Source: Desulfobacterales bacterium S5133MH16 (lineage in GTDB: Bacteria > Desulfobacterota > Desulfobacteria > Desulfobacterales > UBA11574). From it: a stretch of DNA of 5,770 nt. The notes beneath the pieces are model-generated. The model was given only the letters and a program-made list of their open reading frames with translations, ran no database searches and was not told the DNA's origin. Positions 1-5,692 of this stretch are shown here, piece by piece. Position 1 is the first letter of the stretch; every line of letters starts with the position of its first letter. The DNA is taken from assembly GCA_001751005.1 (NCBI GenBank), contig MAXL01000442.1, forward strand, positions 1 to 5,770, in the 5' to 3' direction. A program made the position numbers and the translations under genes.

Positions 1-89
1 ACGAAAAGTACGCCTCATGATTACAAAATTTGCACGCCTTGAATTTGAACTTTTTACGAAACCGTCTAAATCGGACTTTTTACGAGTTT
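1..89. repeat. Partial palindromic intergenic repeat cut by window edge
   Basis: Non-coding DNA downstream of yebC. Two direct copies of ACTTTTTACGA lie at 49-59 and 75-85. The first bases, read on the minus strand, give ATGAGGCGTACTTTTCGT, which would fold on itself if the sequence to the left continued as ACGCC. The layout fits half of a long palindromic element with terminal TCGTAAAAAGT-type sequences and its centre near position 1. From memory, similar intergenic repeats are common in Desulfobacterales genomes, but this was not checked. No gene is seen in 1-152, and no convincing T-tailed terminator for yebC; the palindrome itself may end transcription. Confidence 0.4.
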
Positions 90-152
90 ATTAAATTTCA
101 GGATACCCGGCAAATAGTATAATTATCTGATATATTGCTTTACCCCGATGTA

Positions 153-893
153 TTAACCACTGACCAGCTCCTCGGGAATGTCGGCATTGGTGTAAACCTT
201 CTGCACATCATCACAATCTTCAAGTGTTTCCATTAATTTGACCATCTGCTCGGCTTCTTTGCCTTGAAGGTTTACGGTTGACTGTGGGAGCATTGTAATT
301 TCTGCGGCAATATAAGGAACCGATTCCTTTTCTATGGCAGCCTTTACCGCTTCAAAATCTTTAGGATCCGTAATGATTTCATAATTGCTGTCATCTTCTC
401 TTACATCTTCGGCTCCGGCATCAATGGCGGCATCCATCAGAATATCCTCGTCTACAGCATCATTTTCCACAACGATATATCCTTTTTTTTCAAATATCCA
501 TGCAACGCATCCATTGGAGCCCAGATTCCCCCCGGCTTTGCTTAAAATATGGCGAATATCCGCCACCGCTCTGTTCTTGTTGTCTGTCAGTGACTCTATG
601 AAAACAGCGGCGCCGCCCGGACCGTATCCTTCGTAAATACTCTCTTCGTAATTCACGCCTTCCAGTTCGCCGGTACCTTTTTGAATGGCCCTTTCAATGT
701 TGTCTTTGGGCATATTTTCACTTTTTGCTGTCTGGATGGCTGTCCGCAGCCTTGGGTTTGAAGCCGGATCTCCTCCTCCAAAACGCGCTGCAACAGTAAT
801 TTCTTTAATAAGCCTGGTGAAAATTTTACCCCGCCTGGCATCGGTTGCACCCTTTTTATGCTTTATGGAAGACCACTTGCTATGCCCTGACAT
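153..893 (-). CDS. yebC: YebC/PmpR (TACO1) family protein
   Basis: A 246-residue protein of the typical length for the YebC family. It opens with the family signature MSGHSKWSSIKHKKG and continues with the conserved stretches DARRGKIFTRLIKEI (about 18-32), NPRLRTAIQTAK, MPKDNIERAIQKG and YEGYGPGG, the last near the end of the first third. Family members are cytoplasmic. They were long annotated as transcriptional regulators; the mitochondrial homologue TACO1 and more recent bacterial work point to a role in translation, especially of proline-rich stretches. The start is ATG at 893-891, preceded by a strong AGGAGGT whose bases overlap the stop codon of rlmE, so the two genes are probably translationally coupled. 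It is the last gene of the radA-rlmE-yebC cluster. The family call is very secure; the molecular role in this organism is not shown by sequence. Confidence 0.97.
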   Translation of the reverse strand: MSGHSKWSSIKHKKGATDARRGKIFTRLIKEITVAARFGGGDPASNPRLRTAIQTAKSENMPKDNIERAIQKGTGELEGVNYEESIYEGYGPGGAAVFIESLTDNKNRAVADIRHILSKAGGNLGSNGCVAWIFEKKGYIVVENDAVDEDILMDAAIDAGAEDVREDDSNYEIITDPKDFEAVKAAIEKESVPYIAAEITMLPQSTVNLQGKEAEQMVKLMETLEDCDDVQKVYTNADIPEELVSG

Positions 894-902
894 ATTTACC
901 TC

Positions 903-1505
903 CTATTTTTTCCCAAATCCGATAATATAGATTTCTTTGCTCGCCTTTCGGCTGCTTTGCGGTTTGAAAATCTTGTGCCGGTTAAATCCCTGTTTAACGG
1001 CATCCGAAAATTTCTTAAAATCTTCTCCGTGAAAGATCTTACAAACAAATAATCCTCCGCTGACAAGCGCATCTTGAGCAATGGAGAGTGCCGCCCGGCA
1101 GAGATTAAAAGACCTTGCGCTGTCAACATATCGGCTGCCGGTAGTTGCAGGCGCCATGTCGCTGAGAACAACATTAAAATCTTTTCCCGTCAATTTAAAC
1201 AACTCATCATCCATGGAGAGGATATCGCTTCGATAAACCCTTACATGAGACGGAACCCTTTCAGAAACCGGCTTGAGGTCGATGCCCACGACTTCTCCCT
1301 TATTCCCTGTTAAATCCGCAGCATAAAGGAGCCATGACCCGGGGGCACAACCCAGATCCAGGACTTTGTCTCCTTTTTTTATCAGATTGTATTTTTGCTG
1401 CATCTCTTTGAGCTTATAAACTGACCTGGCGGGAAATCGCTCTTTTTTTGCCCGGCGTGCATAGTGATCTCGCCACCGGTTATGTTTAGCAGATGCCGGC
1501 TTCAT
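903..1505 (-). CDS. rlmE: 23S rRNA 2'-O-ribose methyltransferase RlmE (FtsJ/RrmJ)
   Basis: A 200-residue SAM-dependent methyltransferase, close to the E. coli enzyme in length. RlmE methylates the 2'-OH of U2552 (E. coli numbering) in the A-loop of 23S rRNA, late in 50S assembly. The SAM-binding motif LDLGCAPGSW is at 49-58. The K-D-K-E catalytic tetrad of the FtsJ family can be placed at K31 (SVYKL), D116 (LSDMAP), K156 (FVCKIF) and E191 (SKEIYI), so the enzyme should be active. The basic N-terminus (residues 7-28, several Arg and Lys) suits RNA binding. The start ATG at 1505 lies 4 nt past the radA stop. A second ATG at 1510-1508 overlaps the radA stop but opens only a two-codon frame. yebC follows with a 9-nt gap. 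Confidence 0.97.
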   Translation of the reverse strand: MKPASAKHNRWRDHYARRAKKERFPARSVYKLKEMQQKYNLIKKGDKVLDLGCAPGSWLLYAADLTGNKGEVVGIDLKPVSERVPSHVRVYRSDILSMDDELFKLTGKDFNVVLSDMAPATTGSRYVDSARSFNLCRAALSIAQDALVSGGLFVCKIFHGEDFKKFSDAVKQGFNRHKIFKPQSSRKASKEIYIIGFGKK

Positions 1506-1509
1506 TTCA

Positions 1510-2880
1510 TTAAAATAGTTCTTCCATGGCTTGGGAGATGGTTTTTACCCCTGTAATTTCAATGCCTTTCATTTTGGCCATTCGTTTCAAGTTGCTTTTG
1601 GGAATAATGCATCGTGTAAAACCCATTTTTTTTGCTTCGGCAATCCGGGTCTCAACATGGCCTATGGCCCTGACTTCTCCAGTCAATCCGACTTCCCCAA
1701 AAATAATGGTGCCTTTTAGAATGGACCGGTCTAAAAAGCTTGACGCAACAGCAGACACGATTCCCATGTCAACAGCGGGTTCATCGATCTTAACGCCACC
1801 GGCAACATTAATGAAGATATCGTGTCCCATTAAATGCATTCCTAATTTTTTTTCCATCACAGCTACCAGCAAAGCTACCCGGTTGTGATCAATACCCAGA
1901 ATGGTTCTTCGAGGGTTTCCGAAGCTGGTGCTGCTGGCAAGCGCCTGTAGTTCAACAAGAATCGGCCTTGTACCCTCCATGCTGGCCGTAACTGCGGATC
2001 CCGGTGTATTTTCCGGGCGTTCGGCCAGGAATACCGCCGAAGGGTTGGCGACTTGATTCAGACCGTTTTCCCTCATTTCAAACACCCCGATTTCATTAGT
2101 CGATCCGAATCTGTTCTTAACCGCCCTTAAAATTCTGAACACATGGTTGCGATCACCTTCAAAATAAAGAACCGTATCAACCATATGTTCCAAAAGCCGC
2201 GGCCCGGCTATAGCGCCGTCTTTGGTTACATGTCCCACCAGAAATATAGGGGTTCCGGTCCTTTTGGCCAGGAGCATAAGCCGCATGGCAGATTCCCGAA
2301 CCTGGGTCACGCTCCCCGGAGCGGACGTCAGGTCCGGACTGAACATGGTTTGGATTGAATCGATTACCATGACATCCGGTTTGACCGAATCTGCCATCAA
2401 CAGGATCGAATCCATATCGTTTTCGGAAACCACAAGCAAATCAGAGCCGGTGGCAGTCAGCCTCTGGCTTCGGATCCTTATCTGCCGGATTGATTCCTCC
2501 CCTGAAACATATAATACTTTACGCCTTTTTCCGGCAAGACCATTCAGGGCTTGCATCATAAGGGTCGATTTGCCAATCCCCGGGTCTCCGCCGATCAGGA
2601 TAAGGGTTCCGGAAACAAGTCCCCCTCCCAGGACCCGGTCGAATTCGTTGATTCCGGTCAATAGACGATCTTCTTGTTCAAGTTTAACGGAATCAATGGG
2701 AACAGGCTGTGCTTGAGGAAAAGATAGACTCCGCATGGCCCCTTGATCCGGTTTAACAGCCTTAATTTCTTCAACAAAGCTCTGCCATTCGCCACAATCA
2801 GGACATTTCCCCATCCATTTGGGCGTTTGATAGCCGCACGCCTGGCAGCAAAATACTGTTTTTGAGATTTTTTTCCCCAT
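1510..2880 (-). CDS. radA: DNA repair protein RadA (Sms), branch-migration ATPase
   Basis: A 456-residue protein of normal RadA length. RadA is a hexameric DnaB-like and RecA-like motor that extends heteroduplex DNA during RecA-mediated recombination and repair. Domains in order: an N-terminal C4 zinc finger (C12-x2-C15 and C26-x2-C29); a RecA-type ATPase core with Walker A GDPGIGKST at 98-106 and Walker B MVIDSIQT at about 171-178; the RadA-specific KNRFG motif at 255-259; and a C-terminal Lon-protease-like domain from about 290, with GGVKIDEPAVDMGI and FGEVGLTGEVRAI, that serves as a DNA-binding scaffold and lacks protease activity in the family. All key motifs are intact. The ATG at 2880 gives the expected N-terminus just ahead of the zinc finger, although no strong Shine-Dalgarno sequence precedes it. 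First gene of the radA-rlmE-yebC cluster and divergent from the PHP gene. Confidence 0.97.
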   Translation of the reverse strand: MGKKISKTVFCCQACGYQTPKWMGKCPDCGEWQSFVEEIKAVKPDQGAMRSLSFPQAQPVPIDSVKLEQEDRLLTGINEFDRVLGGGLVSGTLILIGGDPGIGKSTLMMQALNGLAGKRRKVLYVSGEESIRQIRIRSQRLTATGSDLLVVSENDMDSILLMADSVKPDVMVIDSIQTMFSPDLTSAPGSVTQVRESAMRLMLLAKRTGTPIFLVGHVTKDGAIAGPRLLEHMVDTVLYFEGDRNHVFRILRAVKNRFGSTNEIGVFEMRENGLNQVANPSAVFLAERPENTPGSAVTASMEGTRPILVELQALASSTSFGNPRRTILGIDHNRVALLVAVMEKKLGMHLMGHDIFINVAGGVKIDEPAVDMGIVSAVASSFLDRSILKGTIIFGEVGLTGEVRAIGHVETRIAEAKKMGFTRCIIPKSNLKRMAKMKGIEITGVKTISQAMEELF

Positions 2881-2930
2881 GCGAAATATGCTTTTACCCG
2901 AATTTCAGGTGTTAGTAATTGACAATCCAA

Positions 2931-2959
2931 TTCATATCATGTCATTTAGATCTGATCAA
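2931..2959 (-). promoter_or_regulatory. Candidate sigma70-type promoter for radA-rlmE-yebC
   Basis: On the minus strand, TTGATC (plus 2954-2959) and TATGAA (plus 2931-2936) are separated by exactly 17 nt. Each matches the -35 or -10 consensus at 4 of 6 positions. The start site would fall about 45 nt upstream of the radA ATG. The region is AT-rich, so a chance match is possible. A plus-strand TTGACA also lies at 2919-2924, but no good -10 follows at the right distance. Confidence 0.35.
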
Positions 2960-2978
2960 CCAGAGTCTTGTATTAACC

Positions 2979-3050
2979 CAGGGCAAACGCATTTGATTTC
3001 GGTGCAGCGTAGCGCTCTCCCTGTATTGGGATTCAAATGCGTTTGCCCTG
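2979..3050. repeat. 72-nt palindromic element, perfect 18-bp arms
   Basis: CAGGGCAAACGCATTTGA at 2979-2996 is matched exactly by its reverse complement TCAAATGCGTTTGCCCTG at 3033-3050, enclosing a 36-nt loop. The loop contains a smaller hairpin, AGCG-TAG-CGCT (3006-3016). TAACCC occurs on both outer sides (2974-2979 and 3056-3061), overlapping the left arm end by one base. There is no T-run after either arm, so it is not a standard intrinsic terminator, and it lies between divergent genes where no terminator is needed. It may be a REP or MITE-type dispersed palindrome, or a structured leader or operator for the PHP gene 30 nt downstream. Confidence 0.85.
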
Positions 3051-3080
3051 TGTACTAACCCCTTGACGCTAATATGAACG

Positions 3081-3893
3081 ATGATCGACTACCACATTCA
3101 TACGCTGCTTTGCAATCATGCCGAAGGTTCCATGGAATCTTATATCCGAAGCGCTATCAATCTGGGTATGAGTGAAATATGTTTTCTGGATCATCTGACC
3201 GTCCAGGAATCCGAAAAAGGACTTTCAATGGCTCCGGGTGAGATTCCTTATTATTTTCGGGCCATACAGCTTCTAAAACAACAATACAAAGAAGCCATAA
3301 GTGTCAAAGCCGGCATAGAAATCGATTTTAATCCGGCCTATACAGACTTTTTTCAGGAAATTACGGGTACATATGCCTTTGATGTTGTGGCATCTGCATT
3401 ACATTTTCCCGGCGGCCTGAATATTGTAAGCGGGAGTTCCGCCTGGAGACATGGGGAAAACAATACAGATTATGTATATGGTCTCTATTATGAGCATCTC
3501 GAAAAGATGCTCGATTTTAATTATTTCGATGTGATATGCCATATCGACCTGATAAAAAAATTCGGCAGAAACCCTTCAAGGTCCTTTGATAAAGAATTTA
3601 ACGAAATATTGTTAAAAATAAAAACAAAGAATCTGTGCGTAGAGATCAATACCAGTGGATATAACCACCCGGTTCGGGAACCTTACCCTTCTACGGATAT
3701 GATTACAAAATGTCATAACCTGGGTATCCGCATTACTCTGGGTTCAGATGCCCATACCCCGGCCAATGTCGGACAACATTATGACCGTGCATTGCCCCTG
3801 ATCCTTTCAGCCGGATACAAATATTTAACCACATTTACAAAGCGCAGGTGTAGTAAGGTCCCCATAAAACAGCCAAAAGCAATAATAAGATAA
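3081..3893 (+). CDS. PHP-domain phosphoesterase, HisJ histidinol-phosphatase-like
   Basis: A 270-residue protein built wholly of a PHP (polymerase and histidinol phosphatase) domain, the size of HisJ-type histidinol-phosphatases. Those enzymes remove phosphate from L-histidinol phosphate in the next-to-last stage of histidine synthesis. Metal-ligand motifs of the trinuclear site are complete: DYHIHT (H5, H7), FLDH (D37, H38), GIEIDF (E80), SALHFPG (H108), CHID (H154) and GSDAHTP (D223, H225). The C-terminal TTFTKRR stretch also resembles the HisJ tail. The ATG at 3081 is forced, because an in-frame TGA lies at 3075 and the first metal motif starts at residue 3. No Shine-Dalgarno sequence is visible, which is unusual here. 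No other his genes are nearby, so the substrate could be another phosphate ester. It is followed 11 nt later by the transglycosylase gene, probably in one transcript. Confidence 0.85.
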   Translation: MIDYHIHTLLCNHAEGSMESYIRSAINLGMSEICFLDHLTVQESEKGLSMAPGEIPYYFRAIQLLKQQYKEAISVKAGIEIDFNPAYTDFFQEITGTYAFDVVASALHFPGGLNIVSGSSAWRHGENNTDYVYGLYYEHLEKMLDFNYFDVICHIDLIKKFGRNPSRSFDKEFNEILLKIKTKNLCVEINTSGYNHPVREPYPSTDMITKCHNLGIRITLGSDAHTPANVGQHYDRALPLILSAGYKYLTTFTKRRCSKVPIKQPKAIIR

Positions 3894-3904
3894 ACGGAGA
3901 GAAA

Positions 3905-4783
3905 ATGACCACAATCAAAAATACAGTCTTTAGATTCGGTCTGTTGATAATGGCATTCGTTTTTTTTACTCAAACTGCGGCCCATGCAAAAAACAGCCAT
4001 ACATATTTTGAAACACTTCAAGAGAGTCTCATAAAGGACGGTTTTGATAAAAATACGATAATTAAGCTATACAGCAATCCAAAAGTTTATTTTGAAACAA
4101 AAAAAGCTTCCCGGTTTTTATCCCATCGTGAAGCCGTGTTAAATTATGATCAGTTTACTTTACCCAGGAACATTCACGAATCCCGTAAATATATGGCCAA
4201 ACATAAGCCCGATCTGTTAAAAGCGGAAAGAACATACGGAGTAAACAAAGAAATCATTACGGCCATCATCCTGATTGAAACCAGGCTTGGGACCCACTTG
4301 GGAGGACCTTCCGTATTGAATATGCTCTCGACCCTGGCTTCACTTAAGGATCCGGATGTCCGGAATATGTTTTGGGGCAAGGTTTCAAAATCAACTGAAT
4401 TTACAAAGAAAAAATTCGAAAAATGGGCGGAAAGAAAATCTAAATGGGCCTACAAAGAACTCAAGGCGTTTTTAACATACACCGCAAGGGAAAAGATTGA
4501 TCCCGTTCGCATTTACGGATCTTATGCAGGGGCCATGGGCATCGCTCAATTCATGCCGAGCAACATTCTTGTCTTTGCCAAGGACGGCAACAATGACGGG
4601 CGTGTGGATCTGTTTAACCATGCAGATGCAATAATGAGTATTGCAACCTACCTGAAACATTACGGATGGCATAACGGAATAAATAAAAAAGAGGCGTATA
4701 ACGTTATCTATCATTACAACCACAGTCGTCAGTATGTCGATGCGGTATTAGAAGTTACAGAGCTTTTGGAATCTAAAACCTGA
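3905..4783 (+). CDS. mltB: Exported lytic murein transglycosylase, MltB/SLT_2 family
   Basis: A 292-residue periplasmic enzyme that cleaves the MurNAc-GlcNAc bond of peptidoglycan, leaving 1,6-anhydro-MurNAc ends. Residues 1-28 form a signal peptide (basic start, hydrophobic core, AHA before the likely cut). There is no lipobox cysteine, so unlike E. coli MltB it is probably soluble or non-lipidated. The catalytic glutamate is E125 in AIILIETRLGTHLGG. The family motif GSYAGAMGIAQFMPSN spans 205-220. An EF-hand-like metal loop, DGNNDGRVD, is at 227-235, as in Slt35/MltB. The C-terminal YHYNHSRQYVDAVL (269-282) is the usual substrate-groove segment. It is somewhat shorter than E. coli MltB and has no added peptidoglycan-binding domain. 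GGAGAG at 3896-3901 is the ribosome binding site. The octamer inverted repeat begins 7 nt after its stop. Confidence 0.93.
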   Translation: MTTIKNTVFRFGLLIMAFVFFTQTAAHAKNSHTYFETLQESLIKDGFDKNTIIKLYSNPKVYFETKKASRFLSHREAVLNYDQFTLPRNIHESRKYMAKHKPDLLKAERTYGVNKEIITAIILIETRLGTHLGGPSVLNMLSTLASLKDPDVRNMFWGKVSKSTEFTKKKFEKWAERKSKWAYKELKAFLTYTAREKIDPVRIYGSYAGAMGIAQFMPSNILVFAKDGNNDGRVDLFNHADAIMSIATYLKHYGWHNGINKKEAYNVIYHYNHSRQYVDAVLEVTELLESKT

Positions 4784-4789
4784 GTAATA

Positions 4790-4820
4790 GTTCAGCCACT
4801 AAGACACAAAGGCACAAGGA
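4790..4820 (+). repeat. Left arm of octamer inverted repeat flanking GxxExxY gene
   Basis: The arm contains GCCACTAAG followed by further octamers. From 4797 it reads as three tandem copies of CACNAAGR-like units: CACTAAGA, CACAAAGG, CACAAGGA. Over its outer 28 bases it matches the reverse complement of the right arm at 23 positions, and the mismatches fall at positions 4, 15, 19, 23 and 27, mostly at the variable positions of the octamer. Its inner end overlaps the start of the ribosome binding site AAGGAAGGAG (4816-4825) of the enclosed gene. Confidence 0.9.
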
Positions 4821-4826
4821 AGGAGT

Positions 4827-5219
4827 ATGTATTATAAACCTTTATCAAAAAAAGAAGAATCTATAGCTGGAAAAATTGTAGATGCAGCATATACCGTCCA
4901 TAAAATATTAGGACCAGGTTTGCTTGAAAAAGTTTATGAAGTTTGTTTCTGTCATGAACTATCCAAACGAGGGTTACAAAATAAAAGACAAGTTGATATC
5001 CCTATTATATATGATGGGATTACCTTTGATGAGGGGTTACGCTTAGATGTTCTGGTTGAAGAACTTATTATTTGTGAACTGAAGGCTGTTGACGAGATGA
5101 ATCCTGTGTGGGAGGCACAAATACTCAGTCATTTAAAATTGACCGGCAAACGTCTTGGTTTTCTAATCAATTTTAATGTGCCTCTTATTAAAAATGGCAT
5201 TAAAAGAATTATATTATAA
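4827..5219 (+). CDS. GxxExxY family protein (PD-(D/E)xK nuclease-like)
   Basis: A 130-residue protein of the GxxExxY family, full length. The name-giving motif is G31-x2-E34-x2-Y37 within ILGPGLLEKVYE. Further conserved pieces are RLDVLVE with D74, CELKAV with E84-x-K86, Q98 in EAQILSHLKLTGKRLGFLINF, and the strand ending in FLINFNVPL. The E34, D74, ExK and Q98 arrangement follows the PD-(D/E)xK nuclease core, so it may be a small nuclease or a descendant of one; the family's function is not established. There is no signal peptide or membrane segment. The ATG at 4827 is preceded by AAGGAAGGAG. The gene sits exactly between octamer inverted repeats and is richer in A+T than its neighbours, both of which suggest acquisition as a unit. 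The family call is strong, the function unknown. Confidence 0.9.
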   Translation: MYYKPLSKKEESIAGKIVDAAYTVHKILGPGLLEKVYEVCFCHELSKRGLQNKRQVDIPIIYDGITFDEGLRLDVLVEELIICELKAVDEMNPVWEAQILSHLKLTGKRLGFLINFNVPLIKNGIKRIIL

Positions 5220-5220
5220 T

Positions 5221-5251
5221 CTTTGGTGTCTTCGTGCCTTAGTGGCTAAAC
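5221..5251 (-). repeat. Right arm of octamer inverted repeat flanking GxxExxY gene
   Basis: Read on the minus strand the arm gives GTTTAGCCACTAAG followed by further octamers. The octamers are CACTAAGG, CACGAAGA and CACCAAAG, parallel to those of the left arm. It starts one base after the GxxExxY stop codon. In RNA it could pair with the left arm, enclosing the whole reading frame in a loop; because of the 8-nt periodicity it could also pair one octamer out of register. Confidence 0.9.
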
Positions 5252-5263
5252 GTTTGTAAACCT

Positions 5264-5270
5264 GAAAGGA
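5264..5270 (+). promoter_or_regulatory. Ribosome binding site fixing a TTG start
   Basis: GAAAGGA lies 5 nt before the TTG at 5276. The in-frame upstream region back to the TAG at 5240 has no ATG, GTG or other TTG, so this site decides the start of the small membrane protein. Confidence 0.7.
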
Positions 5271-5275
5271 TAAAA

Positions 5276-5509
5276 TTGGAAATAGCAACCGTTATTGTAT
5301 GGATAAAAATCAGTGTTTTCTTTTATTTACTCACAGTCCTTGCAATCATCGATATCATTCGCAAGGATTTCGGCACCATTGGGAAAAAAGCGCTCTGGGG
5401 CTTAATTGCCGTTGTCCCGTTTGTCGGATGGCTTATCTATCTGATTTTTGGATTCAGAAAAGGCAAAAAGCCGGAGGCTGGTGATCCGTCAACAAATAGA
5501 GACCCTTGA
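5276..5509 (+). CDS. Small two-helix membrane protein, PLDc_N domain type
   Basis: A 77-residue inner-membrane protein with two hydrophobic helices (about 5-27 and 38-59) joined by a short polar loop (IIRKDFGTIGKK), and a charged tail, RKGKKPEAGDPSTNRDP. The order L-x-IIDIIR, then LWGLIAVVPFVGWLIYLIFG (40-59), then a basic end is the pattern of the phospholipase D N-terminal (PLDc_N) domain. Here it stands alone without any phospholipase domain, which is common. Its role is unknown; such proteins are sometimes envelope-stress related. Translation starts at TTG with a good ribosome binding site. Without the GxxExxY unit it would lie about 30 nt after the transglycosylase gene, so it may once have been the third gene of that transcript. 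Confidence 0.8.
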   Translation: MEIATVIVWIKISVFFYLLTVLAIIDIIRKDFGTIGKKALWGLIAVVPFVGWLIYLIFGFRKGKKPEAGDPSTNRDP

Positions 5510-5542
5510 AAGGAAGCGTTTTTAAAAGGCCTCAAATAATGT

Positions 5543-5569
5543 TTGACAAGAACCTCCCTTTTCTATATT
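5543..5569 (+). promoter_or_regulatory. Sigma70-type promoter of tRNA-Glu
   Basis: A perfect -35 box, TTGACA (5543-5548), is followed after 15 nt by TATATT (5564-5569), a 5-of-6 match to the -10 consensus. The spacer is short by about two bases. Transcription would start near 5576, giving a short 5' leader before the mature tRNA at 5591. Confidence 0.6.
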
Positions 5570-5590
5570 CATGTTTCAAATTTTGCTATG

Positions 5591-5665
5591 GGTCCCATCG
5601 TCTAGCGGTCAGGACGCCGGCCTCTCACGCCGGTAACCGGGGTTCGATTCCCCGTGGGATCACCA
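5591..5665 (+). tRNA. tRNA-Glu, anticodon CTC
   Basis: A complete cloverleaf can be drawn. The 7-bp acceptor stem is GGTCCCA (5591-5597) with TGGGATC (5655-5661), including one G-U pair at the second position. The short D stem GTC/GAC is typical of tRNA-Glu. The anticodon stem is CCGGC/GCCGG (5617-5621 and 5629-5633) with loop CTCTCAC, so the anticodon is CTC at 5624-5626, reading GAG. The T stem CGGGG/CCCCG encloses TTCGATT. The discriminator is A5662 and CCA is encoded at 5663-5665. No intron or unusual loop is present. Confidence 0.97.
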
Positions 5666-5675
5666 CCGAAAGTTC

Positions 5676-5691
5676 AAGCCGGACGCGGCTT
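5676..5691 (+). other. Short hairpin in tRNA 3' trailer
   Basis: AAGCCG (5676-5681) and CGGCTT (5686-5691) pair perfectly around a GACG loop, 10 nt after the encoded CCA. It probably forms in the tRNA precursor and may mark the trailer for 3' processing, but it has no T-run of its own. Confidence 0.45.
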
Positions 5692-5692
5692 T

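Larger units (their letters stand above)
4790..5251 (+). mobile_element. Putative inverted-repeat cassette carrying a GxxExxY gene
   Basis: This 462-bp unit consists of two inverted octamer arms with a single gene filling nearly all the space between them: 6 nt from left arm to ATG, 1 nt from stop to right arm. The enclosed DNA is visibly more AT-rich than the neighbouring genes. No transposase and no clear target duplication are seen at the borders (left flank AGTAATA, right flank CGTTTGT). It could be a non-autonomous mobile cassette, or a gene whose terminal repeats are hotspots for recombination with other copies. Mobility is inferred; the symmetry is seen directly. Confidence 0.5.

Noticed and set aside
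896..1174. 92-codon minus-strand frame overlapping rlmE
   Set aside because: Same strand as rlmE in another frame; the rlmE frame carries the SAM motif and full catalytic tetrad.
1526..1888. 120-codon open frame on the plus strand
   Set aside because: Antisense shadow of the C-terminal Lon-like domain of radA, with no ribosome site or family resemblance.
2222..2716. 164-codon open frame on the plus strand
   Set aside because: Lies wholly inside radA on the opposite strand. The radA frame has every family motif, while this frame gives a serine/arginine/proline-rich product with no recognisable domain.
2658..2930. 90-codon minus-strand frame starting upstream of radA
   Set aside because: Overlaps the radA start region out of frame; its product has no recognisable motif, and the true radA zinc finger is in the other frame.
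2979..3050. Integron attC site or CRISPR repeat
   Set aside because: There are no attC-type core sites (GTTRRRY) at the ends, no array of spacers and no integrase or cas gene. It is a single simple palindrome.
3063..3068. TTGACG as a -35 box for the PHP gene
   Set aside because: Only 12 nt separate it from the forced start codon, leaving no room for a -10 box and start site.
3699..3711. Exact 13-nt match ATGATTACAAAAT to positions 17-29
   Set aside because: AT-rich and inside a conserved part of the PHP coding sequence; no flanking similarity, so taken as chance.
4790..4820. Octamer array as a terminator for the transglycosylase gene
   Set aside because: The arm does not fold on itself, and no T-run follows; its partner lies 400 nt away.
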